Assembly (NCBI GenBank): GCA_963701675.1
Contig: OY969623.1
Span: forward strand, 1,178,001-1,242,000
From: G963701675 sp963701675
Lineage (GTDB): Bacteria > Planctomycetota > Planctomycetia > Gemmatales > Gemmataceae
Direction: 5' to 3'
Length of the DNA stretch: 64,000 nt
This document shows positions 8,929 to 17,334 of the stretch, one piece after another (the first letter of the stretch is position 1; every line of letters begins with the position of its first letter). The translations under genes and the position numbers were made by a program. The notes under the pieces are model-generated. The model was not told the origin of the DNA and searched no databases. It saw only the letters and a program-made list of their open reading frames with translations.

Positions 8929-9477
8929 ATGGGCGAATCAGGCGCTTCTATCATCTTCGAGTCGCTCGTGCTGGTAGCAGGGGCCGGTATCGCCCTTTAC
9001 GTCGGCTGGCTGGTGTACCGCCGCTCCCCGATATCATCGGACCTGTTGCGCCGAACCTCGTACACCAAGAACTTGGCCCGCCCGCTGCCCGAGTATGCGC
9101 TGGCCTCTCCGGCGTACGCTCGGCATCTCGCCGAATTGACTTCGTCCGGCACCGCCGCGGAGTTGAATGACGAAATACAGCGGGCGACTCTCCGCCGCGA
9201 CGGAAACCCGGTGGAAGTGTTCGTTTCGCTCCAGGATGGCATAGATGAGCCGATTTTGGGAACTGTGACTGATCGTTCCCGCGGCGGACTGTGCTTGCGG
9301 GTTTCGGAATCAGTGCCTCCCACGTCACTTTTGAAAGTGCGTGCGACCCACGCGCCCGAAGGGTCGCCGTGGGTTCAACTCGACGTCCGACGTTGCGAAA
9401 AGCAAGGCGACCATTGGGAGCTCGGTTGCCGTTTCACGGAAGACCAGCCCTGGAACGTGTTGCTTTTGTTCGGGTAG
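8929..9477 (+). CDS. Membrane-anchored PilZ-like domain protein (copy 2)
   Basis: A 182-residue relative of the protein at 4673-5230. It has an N-terminal membrane helix (residues 5-25), a linker, and a beta domain with TVTDRSRGGLCLRVSESVP and the shared ending WNVLLLFG. The paired features are DRSRGG, a THAPEG/HNAPED turn, and a GCRF/GCKF strand. It follows the TadG gene by 48 bases and is probably the last gene of that block. The two copies are divergent, so duplication is old. Whether either binds cyclic-di-GMP cannot be decided from sequence alone. Confidence 0.7.
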   Translation: MGESGASIIFESLVLVAGAGIALYVGWLVYRRSPISSDLLRRTSYTKNLARPLPEYALASPAYARHLAELTSSGTAAELNDEIQRATLRRDGNPVEVFVSLQDGIDEPILGTVTDRSRGGLCLRVSESVPPTSLLKVRATHAPEGSPWVQLDVRRCEKQGDHWELGCRFTEDQPWNVLLLFG

Positions 9478-9518
9478 ATCGAATCACTCCAAGCTCGGAA
9501 ATCACGAGCTTCACCGGT

Positions 9519-9779
9519 TCACGCCGGTCCGTTGGAAGTGGCAGACTGCGTCGGCAGATCTTCGAGCGCTACCACGTGGACGAGGGCGACTCGCGTTACT
9601 CGATCATAGACGTTCGGATGCTCCGGCGCCGCGAATCCGATCATCAAATCATGCCGCCCTACAAAAACAAGATCGGGATGACGGATGTCATACGATAATC
9701 CCTCACCGGCAATGATCCGGAACGGCCTGAATGGCCGTTCGCGAAGTCGTTCTTGAATATCCTGATATCGGTACATCAT
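9519..9779 (-). CDS. Small conserved planctomycete protein
   Basis: An 86-residue protein beginning MMYRYQDIQERLRERPFRPF. It has the pattern RPFRPFRI, a short beta core (YDIRHPDLVFVG, HDLMIGF) and a final strand in VALVHVVALEDLP. I recognise this from memory as a small family repeated in planctomycete genomes, of unknown function. The fold looks like a small beta barrel. It is transcribed against both neighbours and stands alone. Confidence 0.65.
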   Translation of the reverse strand: MMYRYQDIQERLRERPFRPFRIIAGEGLSYDIRHPDLVFVGRHDLMIGFAAPEHPNVYDRVTRVALVHVVALEDLPTQSATSNGPA

Positions 9780-9861
9780 TCATCCCCTGGATGCATACGC
9801 GTCGCCCTTAGTATAACACCGCTTAGGCAGCCTCTCCAGACTCCACACACGAAGGACAAGT

Positions 9862-10742
9862 ATGACACACCTAAAGGAATTCACTCACACACGTCGGGAT
9901 TTCTTGTCGACAGGGGCGGCCGCGGCGGCCGCTGCCGTCTATTGCAGACCAATTTGGTCTGACGACAAGCGCGCGGCCGGCGACTTCGGACCATTTACGG
10001 TTGGAGCCCAAAGCTATTGCTTCCGCAATTTCAACGTCGAACAAGCAGTGAAGCGCATCCATGACCTGGGCTTGAAGAACATCGAGTTCTATCGCGGCCA
10101 TGTGCCGATTTCCAGTTCCGGTGAACAAGTCAAAGCCGTGCAAAAGGTCTGCAAAGAATACGATGTAGCGCCCATTGCATTCGGTGTCGAAGGATTCAAT
10201 AACGACCACGCCGCGAACAGACGAGTCTTCGACTTCTCCAAGGCCCTGGGCGTCAAGTATCTAAGCGCCGACCCCGCACCCGACAGTTTCGACAGCCTCG
10301 ACAAACTCGTGGAAGAATACCAGATCGCCATCGCGATCCACCCACATGGGCCGGGTGGCGGCGGTCAACTGCACCGCTGGTACTCGGCGGCCGTGATTAT
10401 GGATGCGGTCAAGGATCATCATCCCTTGATTGGCTCGTGCCTCGATACGGGACACCTCATCCGCGCGGCCCAGCTTGGCAAGATGCTCGATCCGGCACAG
10501 GAAGTGCGCACCATGGGCAACCGAAACTTCGGCATGCATCTCAAGGATCACGACAACAAGACCAAAACCGATGTGATCTACGGCAAAGGACCCTCGACGT
10601 GGCGGCCGTACTCAAGGCGCTCCGAGACGTTAAGTTCAAGGGCTACATCAGCATCGAGTACGAAGCGAATCCCGATGACCCGTCGCGTGACATGGCGGCA
10701 TGCATCGGCATCTTGAAGACCGCCATCAAAGGCCAGTCGTGA
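9862..10742 (+). CDS. Tat-exported sugar phosphate isomerase/epimerase-like TIM barrel, frameshifted
   Basis: An AP-endonuclease-family-2-like TIM barrel. The N-terminus carries a twin-arginine signal (THTRRDFLSTGAAAAAAAV). The barrel follows with GAQSYCFRNF, a Glu in KNIEFYRGH, the His strand IAIHPHGPGG, SCLDTGHLIRA and FGMHLKDHD, which supply the usual metal ligands. The last strand (YISIEYEANPDDP) with the final metal-binding Glu is in a different frame, reached if one base is missing in the CCC at 10591-10593. The downstream end is then 10742. Substrate is unknown; relatives act on sugars and inositols. A second member of the family is at 45483. Confidence 0.85.
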
Positions 10743-10848
10743 CGTAAACAAGTCGCGGTTCCGTTATAATGATCCGAACTGAAGGGCAGGGGATGGCCCC
10801 CATCCGCCAGGAACCCAGGCGTGCACTCACGACCCGAGGCCTTCACGA

Positions 10849-11781
10849 ATGAACTCCGAACAGATCGCGGAATTCCGTAAGCAGCGGTATAACGCAACTC
10901 TTACCAAAATCCATCGCACCCATTCCGACTTGATGATTCTCCGCGTCACCCCCGATTTCAAAGTGCCGGTGCATAAGGCGGGTCAGTACACGTCGCTTGG
11001 ACTCGGTTATTGGGAAGCGCGGCATCCGGAGACAACGCCGGAGACTGTCCCGGCCGGCACCGAATCTCAGCTGGTCAAACGCGCGTACTCGATCGGATGC
11101 TCGGTCGTCGACGACAACCATCAATTGCTCGACATCACCGCGAGTAATTGGTTGGAGTTCTATATCGTTCTGGTGCGCGAATCCAGCAAGGACAAACCTC
11201 CCGCGTTCACGCCCCGGCTTTTCATGCTGCAGGAGGGTGATCGCATCTTCCTAAGCGAGAAGATCACCGGGCACTTCACTCTCGACCCCGTGCAGCCGGG
11301 CGACACCGTGATCTTTTTGTCGACCGGCACGGGCGAGGCGCCGCACAACTATATGCTTTGGGAGTTGCTCTGCCGTGGCCACACGGGGCGGATTCTGTCC
11401 GCCTGTTGCGTTCGTTACCGCCGCGATTTGGCATACCTCGCCATTCACGACGAATTGATGCGACGTTTTCCTAGTTACATCTATCTCAGCCTGGCGACGC
11501 GCGAGGCGGATACGATTAACAACAAGGTTTATATCCAGGACCTCATTTCGAGCGGGCAAATGGAAGAGAAATTGGGGCAGACCCTCAACCCGGCGAGCAC
11601 CCACGTCTACCTTTGCGGCAATCCGAGCATGATTGGTGTCCCGCAAAAGGACCGTGAAACCGGCCAGCGAACGTATCCCAAACCGCTGGGTGTGATTGAG
11701 ATTCTCGAGAGCCGGGGTTTTCAGACCGATCAGCCGCAGGCAAAGATCAAAGGCAATATTCATTTCGAAGAGTATTGGTAA
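10849..11781 (+). CDS. Ferredoxin--NADP reductase (FNR-type flavoprotein)
   Basis: A 310-residue FAD/NAD(P) oxidoreductase. The FAD domain has GQYTSLGLG and the RAYSIG signature (near residue 78) that binds the FAD phosphates. The NADP domain has STGTGEAPHNY near residue 163 and a CGNPSMIG motif. The C-terminus ends in EEYW with an aromatic last residue, as in plant- and bacterial-type FNRs, where it stacks on the flavin. It should pass electrons between NADPH and ferredoxin or flavodoxin in the cytosol (EC 1.18.1.2). A roughly 35-residue insertion before RAYS, ending with PAGTESQLVK, and a 20-residue insertion after it (SSKDKPPAF) distinguish it from E. coli Fpr. Confidence 0.88.
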   Translation: MNSEQIAEFRKQRYNATLTKIHRTHSDLMILRVTPDFKVPVHKAGQYTSLGLGYWEARHPETTPETVPAGTESQLVKRAYSIGCSVVDDNHQLLDITASNWLEFYIVLVRESSKDKPPAFTPRLFMLQEGDRIFLSEKITGHFTLDPVQPGDTVIFLSTGTGEAPHNYMLWELLCRGHTGRILSACCVRYRRDLAYLAIHDELMRRFPSYIYLSLATREADTINNKVYIQDLISSGQMEEKLGQTLNPASTHVYLCGNPSMIGVPQKDRETGQRTYPKPLGVIEILESRGFQTDQPQAKIKGNIHFEEYW

Positions 11782-11787
11782 TTCATA

Positions 11788-12024
11788 ATGGGGTGTCTCG
11801 CCACATTGTACTCCGCGCTGTTATTCGCGCAAACCAGCTCCAGATCGGCGCGGAAGGGCACCGATTGGCTCACCATCATTGTCATTGCGGTTCTGGTCGT
11901 CATCGGGGCCGTGATTGCATATTTCGTCATTGCCGCGCAAAAAAAGGTTCGGGCGGTGAACGAGCGAAGAAACGGTCCGGCGGCGTCACGGTGTCCGAAA
12001 CCCAGATCGACGAATATCGCCTAA
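11788..12024 (+). CDS. Small single-pass membrane protein
   Basis: A 78-residue product with a hydrophobic N-terminus, a short polar segment and a strong membrane helix (WLTIIVIAVLVVIGAVIAYFV), then a basic tail. The last 30 codons overlap the start of the following kinase gene in another frame. It starts 6 bases after the FNR stop. No family recognised. It may be a co-translated membrane partner of the kinase, but one missing base near 11950 could instead fuse it to the kinase, so treat the 3' end with care. Confidence 0.5.
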   Translation: MGCLATLYSALLFAQTSSRSARKGTDWLTIIVIAVLVVIGAVIAYFVIAAQKKVRAVNERRNGPAASRCPKPRSTNIA

Positions 12025-12868
12025 TCAACATGATGATGACGGGCCAAACCAGCCAGGTGTGGGAAGTGGCGGAAGTCTCCAGCGGACGGCATTTCGCCAT
12101 TAAGATGTTGCTCCCGGAGCATGTTCGCTCAGGGCGCAGCGCCGGTTTCTATTCCACGAAGCGGAGGTGGCCCAGCAGATCGTTCATCCCAACATTATCA
12201 AGGTATTGGCCATCGTAAAGGACTCGCAGCATCCTTATGTCGTGATGGAGTATTTTCCGTCGACTAACCTGAAACTGCGAGTGATGCATAAGGATGCATT
12301 CGTGAAGGAAAACTTCAAGACGATCGTCGAGCAGGCCGCCACAGCACTCGCCTTTATGCACGAAAAACGCTGGGTGCATCGCGACGTGAAGCCCGACAAC
12401 ATCCTGGTGAATGCGAGCGCGGAAGTTCGCCTCATTGACTTCGCCTTGGCGAAACGCGCGTCGAAGGGTAAACCCGGAATGTTCAGCACGAAGGGGAAGA
12501 TCCAAGGCACGCGCAGCTACATGTCGCCTGAGCAAATCCGCGGAGAACCGCTCGATCCTCGTGCGGATGTCTACAGCTTCGGCGCCACTATGTATGAATT
12601 GCTCACGGGCCGTCCGCCGTTTGTCGCTGGAAGTGCCAACGATCTGCTGAACAAGCAACTGACCGAGATCCCGACTTCGCCTCAAGCGCACAACAAGGAT
12701 GTCTCCGACGACCTGTCCAAGCTCATCCTGCGAATGTTGGGCAAGAAACGTGACGAGCGGCCCAAGGACTTTTATGAGTTCCTGGCAAAGTTCCGGTCGA
12801 TTCGCTTCCTTTTCAAAAGCACCGTACCGCGTAAGAAAACCGAGGGCCCCGCTCCCGAAGGGCGTTAG
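11991..12868 (+). CDS. Ser/Thr protein kinase linked to accA, frameshifted
   Basis: A compact Hanks-type kinase without a tail. The N-terminus reads SETQIDEYRLINMMMTGQT, with a glycine-poor nucleotide loop (MMTGQTSQVWEV) and an ATP lysine in HFAIKMLLPEH. After HVRSG the frame changes: AQRRFLFHEAEVAQQIVHPN continues one frame later, so a base is missing near 12132-12136. Downstream are HRDVKPDNILVN (residue ~130), IDFALAKR (DFG replaced by DFA) and SYMSPEQ. The DFG-to-DFA change is notable, since the Asp is kept. The start is a GTG at 11991 overlapping the upstream membrane gene. Gap to accA is 17 bases, so the pair is probably co-transcribed. Confidence 0.8.
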
Positions 12869-12885
12869 CGATTCAAGGACGTTTC

Positions 12886-13884
12886 ATGTCTACGCTTTAC
12901 CTGCCATTTGAGAAAGACATCGGCGCCATGGAGGAAGTGTTGGCGCGAGTCGAGGCCGGCACGGATGGAAAGGCTCGCAGCGGCGACGACGTCCGCCGGC
13001 TCCGCCGTGACCTCATCCGCTTGAAACGGAGCGTCTACAGCAATCTCACGCCGTGGCAAACCGTTCTCGTTGCACGACACCCGACACGCCCGCAAACGAT
13101 GGACTATGTCCAGCTCATCTTTGACGAGTTCGTCGAACTTCATGGAGACCGCGCCTTCGGCGACGACAGGGCAATGCGCTGCGGCTTCGCGCGTTTAGGC
13201 GACTATCGCGTTATGCTCATCGGGCACCAGAAAGGTCATTCCACGAAGGAACGAATGGAGTGTTTTTACGGCTGCGCCCACCCCGAAGGTTACCGCAAAG
13301 CCCTTTTGAAGATGAAACTGGCAGCCAAGTATCGGCTCCCGACGATTTGCCTGATCGATACACCCGGCGCCTATCCAGGGATTGGCGCGGAGGAACGCGG
13401 CCAGGCCCAACTAATCGCCACGAGTTTGTTGGAGATGTCCCAGCTTCGCACCTCCGTCATTTGCGTCGTCATCGGCGAAGGCGGATCTGGCGGCGCCTTG
13501 GGCATTGGCATGGGCGACCGGGTGGCCATGTTGGAGCACGCCTACTATTCGGTTATTAGCCCGGAGGGGTGCGCCGGAATCCTCTGGCGCGAAGCAACCG
13601 ACGAGACCAAACCCCTGGCCGCGGAAGCACTCAAACTCACCGCACGTGACCTGTTCGACCTTCGCGTCATCGACCACATAATTCAGGAGCCGCTCGGCGG
13701 CGCTCACCGCGATCACCGAGAAATGGGCAACACACTCAAGTTGCATTTACTCCGCTACCTGCGCGACTTGCGAAAGCTACCGGTGGACAAGCTGCTCGAG
13801 CAGCGCTATCAGAAGTTCCGGCGTATGGGCGTTTTTCTCGAAGGGACGCCTTCCGAGGCGAATGGAGCGAAGGCCGAAAAATAG
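12886..13884 (+). CDS. accA: Acetyl-CoA carboxylase carboxyltransferase subunit alpha
   Basis: 332 residues, matching the family length. The N-terminal helical segment (NLTPWQTVLVARHPTRPQTMDYV) is typical of AccA. The crotonase-like core has GHQKGHSTKERM, RKALLKMKLAAKYRLP, DTPGAYPGIGAEERGQA and GEGGSGGALGI. It carries the carboxyltransferase half-reaction that makes malonyl-CoA from carboxybiotin with AccD, the first step of fatty acid synthesis, in the cytosol. Neither accD nor accBC is nearby. It directly follows a Ser/Thr kinase, so phosphorylation control is possible but not shown. AccA has no zinc finger here; that belongs to AccD. Confidence 0.95.
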   Translation: MSTLYLPFEKDIGAMEEVLARVEAGTDGKARSGDDVRRLRRDLIRLKRSVYSNLTPWQTVLVARHPTRPQTMDYVQLIFDEFVELHGDRAFGDDRAMRCGFARLGDYRVMLIGHQKGHSTKERMECFYGCAHPEGYRKALLKMKLAAKYRLPTICLIDTPGAYPGIGAEERGQAQLIATSLLEMSQLRTSVICVVIGEGGSGGALGIGMGDRVAMLEHAYYSVISPEGCAGILWREATDETKPLAAEALKLTARDLFDLRVIDHIIQEPLGGAHRDHREMGNTLKLHLLRYLRDLRKLPVDKLLEQRYQKFRRMGVFLEGTPSEANGAKAEK

Positions 13885-13920
13885 CCGTATTCGGACAGCG
13901 CAATTAAACATAATGGCAGT

Positions 13921-13976
13921 TATCGGACGTTGCGCTTGGAACTGGAAGTAAAACCGAACGCGGCTAACGTCCGATA
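13921..13976. repeat. Perfect 11-base inverted repeat between accA and the next gene
   Basis: TATCGGACGTT at 13921-13931 faces its complement at 13966-13976 with 34 bases between. The spacing is long for a terminator and there is no T run. A partial copy of the right arm (GCTAACGTCCGTTATC) occurs near 22171. It may be an operator pair or a recombination-type site. Confidence 0.5.
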
Positions 13977-14001
13977 ATATCTCTTATGTCCGGATGAAAT
14001 A

Positions 14002-14451
14002 ATGCGCCGACACGTTCATCAAGAGAATTTCGCTGCGTCACAGGAGCGTGTGTTTGCCATCCTGCATACGCCCAGTGCCATCCGGCACTGGTGGAGCGCG
14101 TCGCAGGCCATTGTCATCGCGAAAGAGGGCGGGTTATGGACGGCGGCGTGGGGCGCCGATGAGGACGATCCAGATTACATCAGCATGGCGAGGCTCAAGG
14201 TATTCGACGCGCCGCGCCGGATCGTTTTTTCCGATATTGAGTATTACGCGAAATCCGGTCCGCTCCCCTTCCAAGCTGATCTGACCACCGAGTTCATCGT
14301 CGCTCCCGATTCGACCGGAACCACGCTTCGGGTGGTGCAAGACGGCTTCCCGCTCGGAAGTGAAGCGGATGCGTTCTACGACGCATGCCGGGTCGGCTGG
14401 GAAAATACCTTTGCGGGAATTCGCCGCTATCTCGAGAACGAAACCAAATGA
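14002..14451 (+). CDS. START/SRPBCC-fold protein (AHSA1-like)
   Basis: 149 residues with the SRPBCC pattern: an opening strand (HQENFAASQERVFAILHTP), RHWWSASQAIV, a middle strand FDAPRRIVFSDIEYY, and the final helix with ACRVGWENTFAGIRRYLEN. Family members bind hydrophobic ligands or act as polyketide cyclases or stress proteins; no ligand can be assigned here. Its stop overlaps the start of the following oxidoreductase gene (ATGA), so the two are translationally coupled. START-like proteins of this AHSA1 group are often annotated as activators of Hsp90 ATPase, which is not implied here. Confidence 0.8.
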   Translation: MRRHVHQENFAASQERVFAILHTPSAIRHWWSASQAIVIAKEGGLWTAAWGADEDDPDYISMARLKVFDAPRRIVFSDIEYYAKSGPLPFQADLTTEFIVAPDSTGTTLRVVQDGFPLGSEADAFYDACRVGWENTFAGIRRYLENETK

Positions 14452-15710
14452 CGCCGAAGAAGCTCCGAGTCGGCATGGTCGGTTTGGGGATGATCTTTGC
14501 CGAAACCTACCGCCCTCTTTTCGAACAGCTTTCGGCAAAAGGTTTATACAGTCGAGATTTCGGCGTCGTCGAAGTGGAGTTATCGGCCGTCGCCAGCCGC
14601 ACGGGTGTTCGTGCCGAGGAATACAAACGCCGCCTCGGTAACTTCGTCAGCCTCACCGGCGCTGATGCCGCCAGGCAACTGCCCTTGCAGGGTATCGATG
14701 TGGTGTGTGTCGCCACGCCGGACGACCGGCACTTCGACGCGGCACGCGCGGCCATCGGGGCCGGGAAACACGTGCTCATTGAAAAGCCTTCGGTGCTGTC
14801 ACTCCAGCAGCTTGACGAACTCGTCGAGTTGGCCGAACGCCACCGAGTCCTTGCCAAGGTGGTTTATCACAAGCTCGCCGATCCCGACCACAAGAAACTC
14901 CGCACGAATGTCGTGGACGGCGTCCTTCGGCATGTCAACAACGGCTTCTGTTCGCTTTTGGAGCCCAAACAAATCAGCGCCACTCAATTTGCCGAGTGGA
15001 TTTCGGGACGCAATCCGGGAACTTACGTGGCGGTGCATTACGTCAAGCTGATCGACTTTACCTTCGGTCCCGGTTGGCGGCTTGCAAGGATCCACGCCAA
15101 CGGCCAACGCGGGCTCGTCGGACCAGCGGACGGCCGAACGTGGGACTCCGTTCAACTTCAAATCGTTTATGCTTACCCCGATGGCCGGGAAGCGGCTTTC
15201 GATATCCACACGGACTGGGTGACGCCGGACAATTTCCCCGGTTACGTCGAGCAAGAAGTGCAGTTCCGTTTCGACAACGGAGTATGGAACGCCCACCAGC
15301 GTAAGCGAGGAGTCGAGATAACGGTCGAGGGAAAGCCGCCTCCTCAACAGCGAACCAATCCGAATCACCACTACAATGCCGACGTGCTGGAGCCGTGGGG
15401 AGAACGCGGACAACGCGGCTACGGCCTTGAAGTCATTCGCCGGTTCTTTGAGGAAGTTGCGTTTGTCGAGCATGGCGGGCCATCGGATGAAAGAAATCAC
15501 CGCTGGGAGTCGATGCGTCAACTGGACTATAACGACCTGCGGGCTGACCGAAACACCGTCGCTGTGGTGCAAGCTCTGGAGGCAATTTTGCACCAGCATG
15601 CGGCCGGAAACCCCGGATGTTTGGTCGAGGTCAACAGTCCGGGCGACGGCTTGATGCTCCATTTTCCGGGCAGCAATCGGTCCACCGTTCTGTACAAGCA
15701 CTCCGTGTAG
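14448..15710 (+). CDS. Gfo/Idh/MocA-family NAD(P)-dependent oxidoreductase
   Basis: About 420 residues. The Rossmann fold has VGMVGLGMIFAETYRP at the start, VVCVATPDDRHFDAA as the second binding motif, and VLIEKPSVLS with the EKP signature. The C-terminal beta sheet carries HYVKLIDFTFGPGW and HTDWVTPDNFPGYVEQEV. Such enzymes oxidise or reduce sugars, cyclitols and amino sugars using NAD(P). ATG at 14448 overlaps the previous stop by four bases and makes a better N-terminus than the upstream in-frame start. It lies 9 bases before a PLP aminotransferase. The pair would fit an oxidation-then-amination route to an amino sugar or amino cyclitol, an inference from adjacency only. Confidence 0.88.
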   Translation: MTPKKLRVGMVGLGMIFAETYRPLFEQLSAKGLYSRDFGVVEVELSAVASRTGVRAEEYKRRLGNFVSLTGADAARQLPLQGIDVVCVATPDDRHFDAARAAIGAGKHVLIEKPSVLSLQQLDELVELAERHRVLAKVVYHKLADPDHKKLRTNVVDGVLRHVNNGFCSLLEPKQISATQFAEWISGRNPGTYVAVHYVKLIDFTFGPGWRLARIHANGQRGLVGPADGRTWDSVQLQIVYAYPDGREAAFDIHTDWVTPDNFPGYVEQEVQFRFDNGVWNAHQRKRGVEITVEGKPPPQQRTNPNHHYNADVLEPWGERGQRGYGLEVIRRFFEEVAFVEHGGPSDERNHRWESMRQLDYNDLRADRNTVAVVQALEAILHQHAAGNPGCLVEVNSPGDGLMLHFPGSNRSTVLYKHSV

Positions 15711-15719
15711 CCGAAACCC

Positions 15720-17126
15720 ATGGACAAGCCGATCCGTCATGCGTCTGAAGGAACGTCCAATTCGCTTCGCGACGAGTTGGCTCGATATCAGCCGCGGTCC
15801 CTCCGCACTTACACGCCGAGCCTCGCGGTAATCGCACGGAGTGCGGGAGTCTTTCATTGGACGCCCGAAGGACGCCGGCTTTATGATTTCACCTCCGGGG
15901 TGCTCGTCGCCAACCTTGGTCACAACTTGTATTCCTGGCTTCGGCGTCACGGCGACTACATGCAGTGGGCCGATGCCGAGCGGGTGGAGATAAACGACCG
16001 GGACGCGGGTCGACTTACCGAGGCGGGGTATTTTCCTGCGTTGCCAATGACGGCGTATAACGCTGTAACTTCGGTCGAAATTGAAGCCAGCCGCCGGCTC
16101 GTTGAATTGCTGCAACGACAACCGGGCGGCAACCGGCTTCAACAAGTGATGTGGGCTGCTTCCGGTTCCGAGGCCATTCAAAAGGCGCTGTGGGCGGCGT
16201 TGGCGCGGGATCGAAAGCGCGACATCATCCTCGCCACGCGTTACGGGTTCCACGGCAAAAAAGGACTGGCGGCAGTAGTCACCGGCACCGAAACGGATCC
16301 AGACCGCGATCCCCGTGTTTGCTTCATTGGCTTTCCGATGAGCGAATGCGTGGACGTGAGCACGCGGAACACTCCCTTCGACCTAACCTCGTATTTGCGC
16401 GAACTCGAAGTACTCAAGCGCGAACTCGGGCGTCGGATCGGGCTGCTCATTACCGAGCCGTATCTCGGCGGCGGTGGGTCGTACCATCCACCGAAAGAAT
16501 ATTTGCAAGGCATCCAACATTTCTGTCGAGAGAACGACGTCATCTTCATCCTGGACGAAGTTCAATCGAACTTCGGCCGGACCGGTTCCCTCTTCGCTTT
16601 TGAAACCTACGGATTAGAACCAGACGTGGTGGTCCTCGGCAAAGGCCTCGCCAACGGTGTACCCGTTGCAGCGGCGGTCGGGCCACGCGATCTCCTCGCA
16701 TCATTGGACTTTGGTGAAGCGTCGGACACTTGGAGTGGAAACCCGCTCTCGTGTGCCGCGGTGCTTGCAACTTTGGATGAATTTGCGGCGCGCGACGTGC
16801 TTGGAAACTGCCGTCGCGTTTCACCGGTGCTCGAAGAAGGCTTGCTCCGGCTGAAGCAGTTTCCCTTTGTCGCCCATGTCCGCGGTGAGGCCGGCGGCAT
16901 GGTTTGGGGCATCGAAACTCGCGATTACGCCGGGCGTGAGGCGGTGGAATGGGCCAACGCCATCGTGCTCGCCTGCTACCGGGGCGATGACCAAGGCGAC
17001 GGAATCCATCTGCTAGGACCGTTGGCTAAGAAAGTAATACGAATTGCACCGCCCTTGATCATTACAGCCGAGGAGGCGACGACGGCGACGGAATTGATGG
17101 AGCGAGTGATCTCCGGGCTTGCCTAA
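15720..17126 (+). CDS. Class III PLP-dependent aminotransferase
   Basis: 468 residues of the fold-type I, class III family (4-aminobutyrate, ornithine, acetylornithine, DAPA and glutamate-1-semialdehyde aminotransferases). Visible motifs are RRLYDFTSGVLVANLGH at the start, ASGSEAIQKALWAAL, GFHGKKGLAA, ILDEVQSNFGRTG (the Asp that touches PLP nitrogen) and VLGKGLANGVPVAAAVG with the PLP lysine near residue 305. It has an insertion before the middle block (YMQWADAERVEINDRD) unlike GabT, so the substrate is not assigned. It is probably in one transcription unit with the two genes upstream. Confidence 0.9.
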   Translation: MDKPIRHASEGTSNSLRDELARYQPRSLRTYTPSLAVIARSAGVFHWTPEGRRLYDFTSGVLVANLGHNLYSWLRRHGDYMQWADAERVEINDRDAGRLTEAGYFPALPMTAYNAVTSVEIEASRRLVELLQRQPGGNRLQQVMWAASGSEAIQKALWAALARDRKRDIILATRYGFHGKKGLAAVVTGTETDPDRDPRVCFIGFPMSECVDVSTRNTPFDLTSYLRELEVLKRELGRRIGLLITEPYLGGGGSYHPPKEYLQGIQHFCRENDVIFILDEVQSNFGRTGSLFAFETYGLEPDVVVLGKGLANGVPVAAAVGPRDLLASLDFGEASDTWSGNPLSCAAVLATLDEFAARDVLGNCRRVSPVLEEGLLRLKQFPFVAHVRGEAGGMVWGIETRDYAGREAVEWANAIVLACYRGDDQGDGIHLLGPLAKKVIRIAPPLIITAEEATTATELMERVISGLA

Positions 17127-17334
17127 ACTTCGTGACCCCTGCTCTGCTCTACCGTGTCCTGGTAAGATACTGACCATAACGTGGACACGAAACCACGTTT
17201 GCAGCCGGTGACCACCTTCGTGCATACGTCTTCCGCGGGGGCATGAACCAACCCTCAGCCGAGAAACGTATAAGTGTCGTGGGAGGCACCCCCCCTGCCC
17301 TGGCGCTCGACCAAGTACTCCGGCGACACGCATT
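17127..17334 (+). other. Intergenic region with short hairpin before the permease
   Basis: No ORF supported. AACGTGG (17178-17184) and CCACGTT (17193-17199) form a 7-base hairpin in the middle of the 208-base gap. There is no T run, so an operator-like site for the permease operon is as likely as a terminator for the aminotransferase. I saw no riboswitch consensus. Confidence 0.35.

Noticed and set aside
13921..13976. Integron attC site
   Set aside because: The inner boxes do not fit the attC core GTTRRRY/RYYYAAC, and there are no cassette genes or integrase.
17127..17334. Metal or cobalamin riboswitch before the permease
   Set aside because: Only a short hairpin is visible, and no known riboswitch consensus could be read.
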